A DNA stretch of 64,000 nucleotides from CBDIHP01 sp965279195 (GTDB taxonomy: Bacteria; Planctomycetota; Planctomycetia; Isosphaerales; Isosphaeraceae). The notes beneath the pieces were generated by a model. It was not told the origin of the DNA. It saw only the letters and a list, made by a program, of their open reading frames with translations, and ran no database searches. Positions 6,992-15,767 of this stretch are shown piece by piece. The position numbers and the translations under genes were made by a program. Position 1 is the stretch's first letter, and each line of letters opens with the position of its first letter. Location: positions 1-64,000 of the forward strand of contig CBDIHP010000034.1 in NCBI GenBank assembly GCA_965279195.1, read 5' to 3'.

Positions 6992-9448
6992 GTGATCGGC
7001 ACGACCCTCAATCAGCGATTCACCCTGGACAAGGAGCTGGGGCGCGGCGGTATGGGGGCCGTGTACAAGGCCACCGACCAGATCCTCCAGCGCTCCGTGG
7101 CGATCAAGGTCCTGAAGGAATCGACCGGGGACGAGTTCGGCAAGAAGATCCGCCTGGAAGCCCAGATCACCGCCCGCCTCCTGCACGACAACATCGTGCG
7201 GATCTACGACTTCGGCGAGGCCAACGGGCTGTACTACCTCGTCATGGAGGAGGTCGACGGCACCAGCTTCCACAGGCGCTGGAAGGCGATCAACCTGGCC
7301 GAACGGATGCGGATCGTCGCCCAGGTGGCCGAGGCGCTCGACTACGCCCACCACCAGGGGGTCATCCACCGCGACGTGAAGCCGGCGAACGTGCTCCTGA
7401 CGTCGGCCGACCAGGCGAAGCTGTCGGACTTCGGCCTGTCGGTGATGATGGAGGAGGCGCACGAGACGGGCACGATCCGGGGCACGCCGCACTACATGAG
7501 CCCCGAGCAGGCCCGGGGCAAGCGGGTCGACCACCGCACCGACATCTACGCCCTCGGCGTGATGCTCTACGAGTTCGCCACCGGCTCGACCCCGTTCACC
7601 GGGCCGACGATCGCCGTCATCGCGCACCACGTCAACACCCCGCCCGAGCCGCCCCGCTCGCGCAACCCCGAGGTCTCGCCGGCGCTCGAATCGCTCATCC
7701 TGAAGATGATGGCCAAGTCGCCGGACGACCGGCCGCCGTCGGGCACGGCGGTGGCCGAGTTGATCCGGGGGATCCTGGCGAAGGAGTCGGAACTCGCTAA
7801 CCAGTCGCCGACCTCGATCGCCAGCATCGCCGCGCCCGCGACCCTGGTGAAGGACCCGGCCGCCCGCTCCGGCGGCGGCAGTTCGGGCTCCGGTTCGGGT
7901 TCCGGCTCGGGCAGCACGCCGAGGTCGGCCTCGATGCAGATGGGGGCGCCGCATGGCATCATCCCGCCGGTGATGGCGGCGTCGCGGGGCAAGAAGGCCC
8001 CGGCCTTCGAACGCACCCCGGCCCGGCAGCTCGCCGAGCAGATGCTGGTCGAGGTCGTCGCGCAGCCGATCCAGCTCACCCCGGACGAGCGTTATCTCTG
8101 CGGGCATTATCTGGCGTATCTGATCGGCGGGTCGCGCCGCAAGGGGTTCTTCCTCCGCCGTCCGCTCGACCCGCTCAACGCCGACCGCGCCCGCCTGATG
8201 CTGGCGATGACCTGGCTGATGATGCGCGGCCCGGGCGAGCAGAACGTCGCCCGCGCGGCCAGCCTGCTGGAGGACAAGACCGACGTCCGGCCGCTGCTCG
8301 GGCCGGTCGCCGTGATGAAGTATCTGGCGGTCCGCGACACGCCGGCCAAGCGCAAGGGGTTCCGGCAGGCCCGGCGGCAGCTTCAAGAAGCCAGCGCATA
8401 CGCACGCGAGCACATGACCGACGACAAGGGCGTGCTGAACCCCGGCCTGATGCCGCAGACGCTCGACGACATCCGCAAGATCGCCCCCGAGCGCGACGAG
8501 GTCGACGACGAACTCGTGGCGCGCTGGAACCGGATCAGCGAGGTCTGGCGCGACCGGCCGGACTTCCGCGAGACCGTGCTCGCCTACGCCACCAGGAACG
8601 CCCAGCACGACCCGGCGAGCGCCTGGCTCTGGCCGGAAGTGGTTTATCCGTTGATGGAACGGGCCCGCTGGCAGCGTCGGCTGCGGCCGCCGACCGAGGC
8701 GATCCTGGACAACGTCTGCTCGATCCTCCAGATCCCCGAGGCGGGCGTGCAGCTCGACCGGGCGATCAAGAAGGTCGTGCCGAAGCAGGTGATCGAGGAC
8801 CTCGACCTGGAGGTCGCGAAGTTCATCGACGAGCCCCAGCTCGACCTCGACCCGGCCGAGGCCGCCGGGCCGGTCGACCGCGAGGCGGAGCGGATCCGCA
8901 ACTCGGTCCAGCTCGACCGCAACACCTTCCACGAGCTGGCGAACGACCTCGCGGAGGACAAGGGGGTCGTCCGCCCGGTGTCGCCGGACCCGATCCGGTT
9001 CACGATGTCGGAGCTGCGGGAACTCTGGCAGGAGGCGGTGGCCGCGCTCAAGAACCCGGCCGGCAAGGCGGGGCACCGGCACGTCCCCATCGGCCCGTAC
9101 CGCCTGGCGGTGATCCCCTCGATCCGGGGGCGCTCGGCCGGGCAGGTGGCCATCCAGGGGATGCGGAACAAGCAGGTGGAGATGCTCGTCCCCTCGATCC
9201 AGATGGGCTCGTCGGGCTCGCGCCCGATCGTGGCGATCTGGCTCTATCAGGACGACAGCGTTGTGGTCGCGTTCAACGACTTCCGCAACAGCGAGTCGTA
9301 CATCCTCTGGTTCGCCCCCAACGGCCACGAGCACCGCTTCGACGACGCCGCCTCGCTCAACCACGAACTCTTCCGCTACGGCCTGGACGTCCCCGACCAG
9401 CTCGACAAGGCCCTCTCGAAGCGGTTCCGGCCGAGGAACCCGGTGTGA
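6992..9448 (+). CDS. Serine/threonine protein kinase with long uncharacterised C-terminal region
   Basis: An 818-residue Hanks-type kinase starting at GTG 6992, which has GGAG about 10 nt upstream; ATG 6941 is an in-frame alternative. The catalytic domain occupies residues 10-265: Gly-loop GRGGMGAV 17-24, Lys39, catalytic HRDVKPAN 126-133, DFG 146-148, SPE 170-172. A Gly/Ser linker (about 293-308) leads into some 510 residues with no domain I recognise. That part contains an alpha-helical stretch rich in LMLAMTWLMMRGPG-like segments and ends with a compact block around VAIWLYQDDSVVVAFNDFRN. No transmembrane segment or PASTA repeat is present, so it should be cytosolic. Confidence 0.92.
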   Translation: MIGTTLNQRFTLDKELGRGGMGAVYKATDQILQRSVAIKVLKESTGDEFGKKIRLEAQITARLLHDNIVRIYDFGEANGLYYLVMEEVDGTSFHRRWKAINLAERMRIVAQVAEALDYAHHQGVIHRDVKPANVLLTSADQAKLSDFGLSVMMEEAHETGTIRGTPHYMSPEQARGKRVDHRTDIYALGVMLYEFATGSTPFTGPTIAVIAHHVNTPPEPPRSRNPEVSPALESLILKMMAKSPDDRPPSGTAVAELIRGILAKESELANQSPTSIASIAAPATLVKDPAARSGGGSSGSGSGSGSGSTPRSASMQMGAPHGIIPPVMAASRGKKAPAFERTPARQLAEQMLVEVVAQPIQLTPDERYLCGHYLAYLIGGSRRKGFFLRRPLDPLNADRARLMLAMTWLMMRGPGEQNVARAASLLEDKTDVRPLLGPVAVMKYLAVRDTPAKRKGFRQARRQLQEASAYAREHMTDDKGVLNPGLMPQTLDDIRKIAPERDEVDDELVARWNRISEVWRDRPDFRETVLAYATRNAQHDPASAWLWPEVVYPLMERARWQRRLRPPTEAILDNVCSILQIPEAGVQLDRAIKKVVPKQVIEDLDLEVAKFIDEPQLDLDPAEAAGPVDREAERIRNSVQLDRNTFHELANDLAEDKGVVRPVSPDPIRFTMSELRELWQEAVAALKNPAGKAGHRHVPIGPYRLAVIPSIRGRSAGQVAIQGMRNKQVEMLVPSIQMGSSGSRPIVAIWLYQDDSVVVAFNDFRNSESYILWFAPNGHEHRFDDAASLNHELFRYGLDVPDQLDKALSKRFRPRNPV

Positions 9449-9469
9449 GGTCGGGCGGACGACGCGCCC

Positions 9470-9603
9470 ATTGGAGTGCGGGAGCGGAGCTGCCGCTATC
9501 GTGCGGTGAGATCGGCCGGTGCGTGACGAATTGGATCATCCCGGAGTGGTCGAGGTCGTCGGTCCTCTTTGGAAAGCGGCAGCTGCGCTCCCGCACTCCA
9601 AAG
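9470..9603. repeat. Intergenic inverted repeat, family B, full copy
   Basis: A left arm beginning TTGGAGTGCGGGAGCGGAGC and a right arm ending GCTCCCGCACTCCAA form a near-perfect inverted repeat of about 28 bp per arm around an 80-bp centre. It fills much of the 301-bp gap between the kinase and the MuiA-like gene and contains no coding frame. The layout is MITE-like, but no target duplication was identified. Confidence 0.8.
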
Positions 9604-9749
9604 TGGGGCGTTGAATAAACGGCCAGGGGCATTCGTCCAAACTCATCGAAGGGAACCCGCGGGCGGTGACGATCGTCCAAGCTTCGGGCGGGCCCCGTCG
9701 CGGGCCGGCGCGCCGAGGTCGTGGCATCCACACACGAGTAGGACGACGT

Positions 9750-11867
9750 ATGAACACCATGATCATGCTGGTGGCGGGGACGCTCTGCGCGCCGGGAATG
9801 GACTTCGATTCGCGGATCGGGCTGCTGGCGGAGGAGGGGGTGCCCTCGCCGAAGGTCTCGCCCAGCCGGATCACGGCGGTGACGGTCTATCGCGGGCAGG
9901 CGATGGTTACGCGCGAGGTGAAGGTTGAGGGGCAGGGGACTGTCGAGCTGGTCGTCAGCCCGCTGCCGGCCGAGGTGTTAAGCACGTCGCTCTCCGCCGA
10001 GGGGAACGAGAACGTCCGCGTGCTGAGCACTCGGTTCCGCAGGCGGGCGCTGGCGAGCGATTCCCGGGCGGATGTCCGCGCGATCGAGGAACAGATCAAG
10101 AAGCTCGTGGGTGAGGCCGGCCGCCTGGAGAAGCGGGCCCAGGCGAACGAATCCGACCAGCAATATGTGAAGAAGCTCGAAGGTTTCACCGGCGTCATGC
10201 TCAACGGCCTGACCGAGAAGGGCCGGCTCGACAGCGACGGGGTGAGGTCGCTCAGCACGTTCCTGATGGAGACGCGGGCGACGAAGTCGGGGGCGGAGAT
10301 CGAGCTCCGCGACCGGATCCGCGAGAATTCCGAGGCCCTCGACCTCGCCAAGAGGAAGCTCCAGGAACTCTCGGCCGGGCCGACGCGGGTCGAGAACGAC
10401 GCGGTGATCGTGGTGCAGAAGCCCAAGTCGGGTGCGGACGCGGTGCGGCTGGGCTACCTGGTCGGCCAGGCCGACTGGACGCCGCAGTATCGCCTGAAGT
10501 CGACGGCCGACAACGCTCCGGTGCGTCTGGAGTATCTGGCGTCGGTCGTGCAGCAGTCCGGCGAGCCGTGGGAGGGCGTGAGCGTGACGCTCTCCACCGC
10601 AAGGCCCTCGATCGACGCCGCGCCGCCGGACCTGTCGCCCTTGCGGATGAGGATCCCCTCCGCCGCGCCGGAGGATGTGCCCCTCCCCGGCGGCGAGGCC
10701 GCGAACAAGGTGATCCGCGAAGCACTGGAGATGAAGGTCGCGATGAATTTCGCCAACGAGACGCCACTGGAAGATGTTCTCAAGTATGTGAAATCTTCGA
10801 CCCAGAGCCAGGCCTTGCCGAACGGGATCCCCATCTACCTCGACCCCATCGGGCTGACGGAGGCGGAGAAGACGCCGACGTCGTCGATCAGGATCGACCT
10901 GGAGAACGTGCCGCTGAAGGTGTCGCTCAAGCTGTTGCTCAAGCAACTCGGTCTGGAATACAAGGTCGAGGAGGGCTTGCTGAAGATCACGGCGGCGGAC
11001 GAGGCGGTGCTGGTCAGGTCGCCGAGGGGCGATTCCGGGGAGCTTCCGGGCGAGCCGATGGACCAGGCGAAGGCCGAGGACGACGGCGTGCCGGTGGGGG
11101 GGCTGGTCAACGAGCGGGAGACGCCGGGGGTGAGCTTCGCGGTCGCGGGCAAGCTCGACATCCCCTCCCGGCGCGACCCGCAATGGCTGGAAATCGCGAG
11201 GTCGGAGCTGCCGGCGGAGTTCTCGGCGAAGGCGGTTCCGGTGCTGACGTCGCGGGTCTACCGGCTGGCGAAGCTGACGAACGCGACGAACCTGGTGCTC
11301 CTGCCGGGCGAGGCGACGGTCCACGCCGGCGGCGACTTCGTGGGCCGGATGCGGCTGCCGCTGGTGGCGGCGGGCGAGGCGTTCGTCGCGGGGTTCGGCG
11401 TGGATCCGCAGGTGCAGGTCACCCGCAGGCTGATCCGCAAGGAGCGGACGATCCAGGGGGGTAATCAGATCTTCACCTACGAATTCCGGATCGGGCTGCG
11501 GAATTACCGACAGGCGCCCGTGAAGGTCCAGGTGTGGGACCGCCTGCCGAAGCCGAAGGATGAGTCGGTGATCGTCGGTTTGCTGAAAACATCCGTGGAA
11601 TTGAGCAATGATCTGCTCTATCAGCGGACGGGCAGGCTCGACAACCTGTTGCGCTGGGACTTGACGGTCCCGGCGGGGACGGTGGGGGACAAGGCGCAGT
11701 ATCAGACGTACGAGTTCAAGGTCGAGTACGCCCGCGACCTCCCCGCGCCGCGGTTCGAGGCCGGCGACCTCCGCGAGATGCCCATCGGCGGCGGAGCGAT
11801 GGGCGGCATGGGCGGGATGGGCGGCGGGATGGGCGGCGGGTTCCGGTCGGTCGGTCCGCGGCCGTAG
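9750..11867 (+). CDS. MuiA-like protein (DUF4140/DUF4139) with an inserted secretin/STN-like domain
   Basis: A 705-residue protein of the mucoidy-inhibitor MuiA family. The N-terminal DUF4140-type region (about 40-140) starts with ITAVTVYRGQAMVTREVKV, followed by coiled coil (110-210). The DUF4139 region begins VRLGYLVGQADWTPQYRLKS (about 232-251) and resumes after about 460 with RVYRLAKLTNATNLVLLPGE. Between the two halves, residues about 318-422 form an extra module (FANETPLEDVLKYV, then IDLENVPLKVSLKLLLKQLG and YKVEEGLLKIT) that resembles STN/secretin N-domains. The C-terminal tail is Gly/Met-rich. The ATG at 9750 (MNTMIMLVAG) gives a short hydrophobic start, perhaps a weak signal peptide. 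Family function is poorly known. Confidence 0.85.
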   Translation: MNTMIMLVAGTLCAPGMDFDSRIGLLAEEGVPSPKVSPSRITAVTVYRGQAMVTREVKVEGQGTVELVVSPLPAEVLSTSLSAEGNENVRVLSTRFRRRALASDSRADVRAIEEQIKKLVGEAGRLEKRAQANESDQQYVKKLEGFTGVMLNGLTEKGRLDSDGVRSLSTFLMETRATKSGAEIELRDRIRENSEALDLAKRKLQELSAGPTRVENDAVIVVQKPKSGADAVRLGYLVGQADWTPQYRLKSTADNAPVRLEYLASVVQQSGEPWEGVSVTLSTARPSIDAAPPDLSPLRMRIPSAAPEDVPLPGGEAANKVIREALEMKVAMNFANETPLEDVLKYVKSSTQSQALPNGIPIYLDPIGLTEAEKTPTSSIRIDLENVPLKVSLKLLLKQLGLEYKVEEGLLKITAADEAVLVRSPRGDSGELPGEPMDQAKAEDDGVPVGGLVNERETPGVSFAVAGKLDIPSRRDPQWLEIARSELPAEFSAKAVPVLTSRVYRLAKLTNATNLVLLPGEATVHAGGDFVGRMRLPLVAAGEAFVAGFGVDPQVQVTRRLIRKERTIQGGNQIFTYEFRIGLRNYRQAPVKVQVWDRLPKPKDESVIVGLLKTSVELSNDLLYQRTGRLDNLLRWDLTVPAGTVGDKAQYQTYEFKVEYARDLPAPRFEAGDLREMPIGGGAMGGMGGMGGGMGGGFRSVGPRP

Positions 11868-11911
11868 GGAAGCGGTCAGGCCAACTTCAGGAGGAGCAAG
11901 GGGGCGTTTCG

Positions 11912-12094
11912 GCGCTGGGCGCGGGTCTCCAGACCCCGCCCTTGCCTCGGCCTCGCGGTACCGCCGAACCGGGTCTCCAGACCCGTCCGGAAAACCTCCT
12001 GCCGGCAAGGCCCTGGACTTCCGGGTCTGGAGACCCGCCCCTGTGGTACCGCGTCTCAGGGTTGGGGCGGGGTCTGGAGACCCGCGCCCAGCGC
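11912..12094. repeat. Intergenic inverted repeat, family A, copy 2 (well preserved)
   Basis: 183 bp beginning GCGCTGGGCGCGGGTCTCC and ending with its inverse, GGAGACCCGCGCCCAGCGC. An inner pair CGGGTCTCCAGACCCG / CGGGTCTGGAGACCCG is nested inside. This is one of the clearest copies. It lies between two same-strand genes; the remainder of the 468-bp gap up to 12335 shows nothing else recognisable. Confidence 0.92.
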
Positions 12095-12335
12095 ATGGGG
12101 AGACCCTCGCCTGGCGCAGCAGGCAACGGGTCCGCACGCCCCCAAAATTCGTGACGGACCGAAAAGATTCAAGGAATCGCTCTGGGCAGGTTTTCGGGGA
12201 TTTGCTAAAGTCCGCGCCGAACGTCGCTCAAGAGCTGCCTCAGGGATGTCGACCGCGCGACTTGCCAGACGCATTGCGATGATCTGACCGTGGAAGGATT
12301 CCACGCGTACCCGACAGGGATGGGGGAACACCCGG

Positions 12336-13535
12336 ATGAGAACGTCCGTCGTCGCCACGCTCGTCGCCGCGGGGCTGGTCTCGGCCCAGCCGGCCTTTGG
12401 CCAGTTGTTCCAGCGCAACCGCAATCCGCAGCCGGCCCGGACGCCGTCGCAGGCCCCGGCGCCCGCCGCGGCCCAGCCGGCCCCGGTGCCCGCGACCGGC
12501 GCGCCGATCTTCGGGGGCGGGTCGAGGCTCGGCGCCGCGAAGACGGCGGCCGTGCCCGGCACCAAGGACAGCATGGTCGTCCCGGCCAATCGCGTCCTGC
12601 CCGAGCCCGATCTGAACGCCGAGAACGCCAAGGCCACGATCGCCCTGCCCGAGCAGCCGATCGAGCCGTACCTGCTCACCAAGGACGCCGGCCCGTTCAT
12701 GGTCCTGGCGCACACCTTCCGAGGGCCGAACGCGGCGAAGTATGCTCAGATCCTGGCGATGGAGCTGCGGGACCAGTATAACCTGCCCGCCTATGTTCTC
12801 CTGAGCAAGGAATTCCCCGGCCGGAGCAACCTGGCGAACATCCCGCCGACGGCCCCCGAGGTCGTCCGCCAGGGGCAGGTGGCCGTCCCCGAGAAGTTCC
12901 GGATGACCGACGAGGCCGCCGTGCTCGTGGGCAACGAGAAGTCGGTGGACGACTCCGAGGCCCTGCTCAAGAAGGTCAAGAACATCAAGCCCGCCTGCCT
13001 CGACCAGATCCCCAACGCCTGGGGCTTCCGCAAGGGGAACGGGCTGAAGCGGGCCATGCGGACGACGAACCCCTACGTCCCCGCCGAGCAGCTCTTCCAG
13101 CGCAAGCCGGACACGCTGATCAAGCAGATCAACGAGGGCCCGCACAGCGTCTTCCGCTGCCCCGGCAACTACTCGCTGCAGGTGGCCGAGTTCACCGGCC
13201 GGTCGGCGTTCGTGACCAATGAGAAGAAGTTCATGGGCTTCTCCACCAAGGGGACCTCGCTGGCCACGGCCGCCGAGGACGCCGAGAAGCTGGCCGAGGC
13301 GCTCGCCAAGGACAAGGACATCCAGAAGACCGGCTACCAGCCGTACGTCTACCACGACCGGTTCGCGTCGCGGGTGCTGATCGGCGCGTTCAACAGCCCG
13401 AAGGACCCGAACGCGGTCCAGCTCCGCCAGAAGCTGCTGGACATCGCCGTCGGCCTGACCACCAAGGGCACGACCGAGACGATGATCGTCCCGGCGAACC
13501 AGCTCACCGACGTCTCGCAGCTCAAGTCCCGCTGA
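12336..13535 (+). CDS. Secreted protein of unknown function with two SPOR-like blocks
   Basis: A 399-residue protein with a signal peptide (MRTSVVATLVAAGLVSAQPAFG) followed by a Pro/Ala-rich linker to about residue 75. Two segments resemble the beta-alpha pattern of SPOR or SPOR-like repeats: PFMVLAHTFRGPNAAKYAQI and, later, NYSLQVAEFTGRSAFV with a helix rich in AEKLAEALAK and a following YVYHDRFASRVLIGAFNSP. The similarity is by pattern only, and peptidoglycan binding is a guess. No neighbour suggests a role. The start has only a weak G-rich ribosome site. Confidence 0.75.
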   Translation: MRTSVVATLVAAGLVSAQPAFGQLFQRNRNPQPARTPSQAPAPAAAQPAPVPATGAPIFGGGSRLGAAKTAAVPGTKDSMVVPANRVLPEPDLNAENAKATIALPEQPIEPYLLTKDAGPFMVLAHTFRGPNAAKYAQILAMELRDQYNLPAYVLLSKEFPGRSNLANIPPTAPEVVRQGQVAVPEKFRMTDEAAVLVGNEKSVDDSEALLKKVKNIKPACLDQIPNAWGFRKGNGLKRAMRTTNPYVPAEQLFQRKPDTLIKQINEGPHSVFRCPGNYSLQVAEFTGRSAFVTNEKKFMGFSTKGTSLATAAEDAEKLAEALAKDKDIQKTGYQPYVYHDRFASRVLIGAFNSPKDPNAVQLRQKLLDIAVGLTTKGTTETMIVPANQLTDVSQLKSR

Positions 13536-13567
13536 CGCGACCGTCGCGGCCTCACGGATTCGACGCG

Positions 13568-13594
13568 GAGGGGGGGAGCGCGGCTCTCCCCCTC
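13568..13594. terminator. Candidate bidirectional terminator hairpin
   Basis: GAGGGGGGGAGCGCGGCTC followed by TCCCCCTC folds into a strong hairpin between the convergent genes ending at 13535 and 13617. No long T-tract follows, so factor-independent termination is only a possibility. Confidence 0.5.
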
Positions 13595-13616
13595 GCTTCG
13601 TTTCGAAGGCGGCCGA

Positions 13617-14276
13617 TCAGAAGATCGAGCAGCGGGGCAGTTGCATGACGATGCGCTCGACCTCGTGCTCGGGGATGTCGTTGCCTTCGAGGCTCATCTC
13701 GCGGAGGTTCCGGAGCGCGCGGAGGTCGTGGGGCAGGCGGCTGAGCTGGTTGTATTCGAGCCGGAGTTCCACGAGCGAGGTCAGGGCCACGAGCGATTCG
13801 GGCATGTGCCGGAGCTGATTGTTGTCCAGGTGCAGGACCCGGAGCGTGGCGAGGTCGCCGAGCGACAGGGGCAGGCGGTCGAGCCGGTTGCCGGTGAGGA
13901 TGAGGGTCTCGATCGCCGGTGCGCGGCCGACGTCGTTCGGCAGGCGGACGATCAGGTTGTCCTTCGCCTCGATCGCCTTCAGGCCGGGGAGGTCGAGCAG
14001 TTCGAACGGGAGTTCGTGCAGGCTGTTGCCGTCGAGCCTGAGCGTCTGGAGGTTCCGGCATCGCCCGACCTCATGCGGCAGGACGGCGAGGCGGTTGCCG
14101 GAGAGGTCGAGGTGGCGGACCTCCGGCAGGCGTTCGAGGAGCGCGACGGGGATCTCGTCGAGCCCGGCCCCGGCGATCGACAGGGATTCCAGCCCGGCGA
14201 GTTCGGCCGCGTGGGCGTCGAGGTCCGCGAGATACCCGGGTGCGGAGTCGACGTCGAGGATCAGCGATCGGGACAT
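13617..14276 (-). CDS. Leucine-rich-repeat protein
   Basis: A 219-residue protein made almost entirely of about seven 23-residue leucine-rich repeats of the bacterial/plant-like kind (LxxLxLxxNxLxxLPxxL). Clear units include VRHLDLSGNRLAVLPHEVG, LQTLRLDGNSLHELPFELL, IETLILTGNRLDRLPLSLG and LRVLHLDNNQLRHMPESLV. There is no signal peptide, so it should be cytosolic. Such proteins normally mediate protein-protein contacts; the partner is unknown. It is convergent with the secreted protein gene upstream in the window. Confidence 0.9.
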   Translation of the reverse strand: MSRSLILDVDSAPGYLADLDAHAAELAGLESLSIAGAGLDEIPVALLERLPEVRHLDLSGNRLAVLPHEVGRCRNLQTLRLDGNSLHELPFELLDLPGLKAIEAKDNLIVRLPNDVGRAPAIETLILTGNRLDRLPLSLGDLATLRVLHLDNNQLRHMPESLVALTSLVELRLEYNQLSRLPHDLRALRNLREMSLEGNDIPEHEVERIVMQLPRCSIF

Positions 14277-14382
14277 GGACGCGGCCTTTCGGTCAGGTCA
14301 TGAGACGCGTCCTATTGTAGAGGATCACGCCCCCCGGTCGAGATCCCCCCGGCCTGGTCGTCAACGCCGGGCTTGGTCGTCC

Positions 14383-14561
14383 GCGCTGGGCGCGGGTCTC
14401 CAGACCCCGCCCCAACACCCGCCGCGCCCCACCACAAACTCGGGTCTCCCGACCCGTTCGGGGCACCGCAATCGGGGCCTTGGATCTCCGGGTCTGGAGA
14501 CCCGCTCTGGTGGTACGGCGTCTCAGGGCAAGGGCGGGGTCTGGAGACCCGCGCCCAGCGC
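14383..14561. repeat. Intergenic inverted repeat, family A, copy 3 (well preserved)
   Basis: 179 bp with outer arms GCGCTGGGCGCGGGTCTCC / GGAGACCCGCGCCCAGCGC and inner arms CGGGTCTCCCGACCCG / CGGGTCTGGAGACCCG. It occupies the 599-bp gap between the divergent LRR and coiled-coil genes, so unlike most copies it sits next to likely promoters. Confidence 0.92.
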
Positions 14562-14875
14562 ATCGGGCCGTGGAGATCCTCACACATAGCTTTTGAGCCG
14601 TTCCGCAGGCATTCGAGGGGAGACGTGTCGCGGTTTCCCACGTCTTGACCCGACCCTTCAGGTCTTCCCAAAATACCAAACCTTCCGCCTCTGGTCTTGA
14701 CTCGCGAAGATAGGGTATATTGGTCAGGTCTCCGGTGGGATGATTTGAATATCGAGGGCGAGCCGGGGGTGTTCGGGTCGCGAGGGCCTTGCGGGTCGTC
14801 GCGGCGGGGTGGTTCCGGTTCGGTGGCCGGGGGATCTTCGCGTTCCTCCGCACCATCCAGGGCGGGAGAGGTCCG
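14562..14875. promoter_or_regulatory. Upstream region of the coiled-coil gene; weak promoter candidate
   Basis: This AT-richer stretch precedes the gene at 14876. TTGACT (14697-14702) and TATATT (14716-14721) look like -35 and -10 boxes, but the 13-bp spacer is too short for a standard housekeeping promoter, so the call is weak. Nothing else was recognised. Confidence 0.25.
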
Positions 14876-15436
14876 ATGTCGACCGCTGGCAAGGTTTTGA
14901 GCGTCTGCAGCGTGCTCCTGCTGGCCGTCTGGATCGTCCTGATGGCCGGGGTCGCGCAACTGAATATGAACTACGGCGAGAAGCTCGTGGCCGAGCTCAA
15001 GAAGCTCGACGAGCTCAAGGAGAACGCCGCGAAGACCCGGGACGAGGCCATCGGCCTCAAGAACAAGGTCTTCGACGAGCGCCGCCAGCACGACGAGGAC
15101 CTCCGCGTCTTCGAGAGCCGGGTCACGGGCTCCGAGCGGAACCTCTCCGCCGTCCGCGAGGCCCTGGCCCGCGTCACCATCCAGGTGAACGACTACCAGA
15201 ACGCGGTGAAGGAGGCCCAGCAGACCCTGGCCTTCCGCACCGAGGAACAGGCCGACACCAACAAGAAGCTGGCCGACACCCGCGCGGCCGTCGAGCAGGC
15301 CAAGGCCAGCAACGCCGAACTCAAGCAGACGCTGGACGGACTGCAGTCCAACTTCGTCAACCAGCGGGTCTCGAACCTGGAGAAGGTCCAGGACCTCCTC
15401 CAGCCCTCCGCCCGCCCCGCCTCGCTCCGCAACTGA
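14876..15436 (+). CDS. Membrane-anchored coiled-coil protein of unknown function
   Basis: A 186-residue protein with one N-terminal transmembrane segment (VLSVCSVLLLAVWIVLMAGV) followed by a heptad-rich coiled coil over nearly all the rest, including ELKKLDELKENAAKTRDEAI and later AAVEQAKASNAELKQTLDGL. The ATG at 14876 has GGGAGAGG 5-10 nt upstream; the longer open frame upstream is not needed. Topology suggests a short cytoplasmic tip and an extracytoplasmic rod. The protein is monocistronic, with a terminator hairpin shortly downstream. No family is recognised. Confidence 0.82.
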   Translation: MSTAGKVLSVCSVLLLAVWIVLMAGVAQLNMNYGEKLVAELKKLDELKENAAKTRDEAIGLKNKVFDERRQHDEDLRVFESRVTGSERNLSAVREALARVTIQVNDYQNAVKEAQQTLAFRTEEQADTNKKLADTRAAVEQAKASNAELKQTLDGLQSNFVNQRVSNLEKVQDLLQPSARPASLRN

Positions 15437-15461
15437 ACCTCGCCGCGGACCATCCGATCAT

Positions 15462-15508
15462 CCGACGGGCGTCGCCCTCCTCTGACCCGGGACGGCGACG
15501 CCCGTCGG
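15462..15508 (+). terminator. Strong hairpin downstream of the coiled-coil gene
   Basis: CCGACGGGCGTCGCC (15462-15476) pairs perfectly with GGCGACGCCCGTCGG (15494-15508) around a 17-nt loop, 26 bp after the stop codon. Only CGTTTGCG follows instead of a full T-tract. Confidence 0.65.
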
Positions 15509-15560
15509 CGTTTGCGCCCCACTTCACCGCGTTCACGAGCGGGCTGACGCCGGCGCCGGG

Positions 15561-15767
15561 GTGGGGGCCGGGCGGGACCACGTCAACCCCCTGGAGGTGG
15601 GCCTGGCCGCGGCGCGGGCCGCCGGCACCGGGTACTTAGCCGGGGCCTCGTTCGGGCGGATCCTGGGGGGCCTGGCCGGGCTGCGGCCCGAGGCCCAGGC
15701 CCAGCTCCAGCGGGCCGGGGTCTGGGGGGGACTGCTGGCCGGGGGATTCAACGCGCTGGTGCATTAG
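15561..15767 (+). CDS. Possible small Gly/Ala-rich protein
   Basis: A 68-residue frame from GTG 15561: VNPLEVGLAAARAAGTGYLA, then SFGRILGGLAGLRPEAQAQL and a hydrophobic glycine-rich end. It looks like a small membrane-associated peptide, but there is no clear ribosome site. The frame overlaps, on the opposite strand, the last 132 bp of the convergent membrane-protein gene, where that protein is low-complexity. One of the two ends may therefore be mis-called. Confidence 0.4.
   Translation: MGAGRDHVNPLEVGLAAARAAGTGYLAGASFGRILGGLAGLRPEAQAQLQRAGVWGGLLAGGFNALVH

Noticed and set aside
6986..9364. A 792-residue open frame antisense to the kinase gene
   Set aside because: His/Arg/Val/Leu-biased composition, no domain, no ribosome site; it mirrors codon bias of the real kinase gene.
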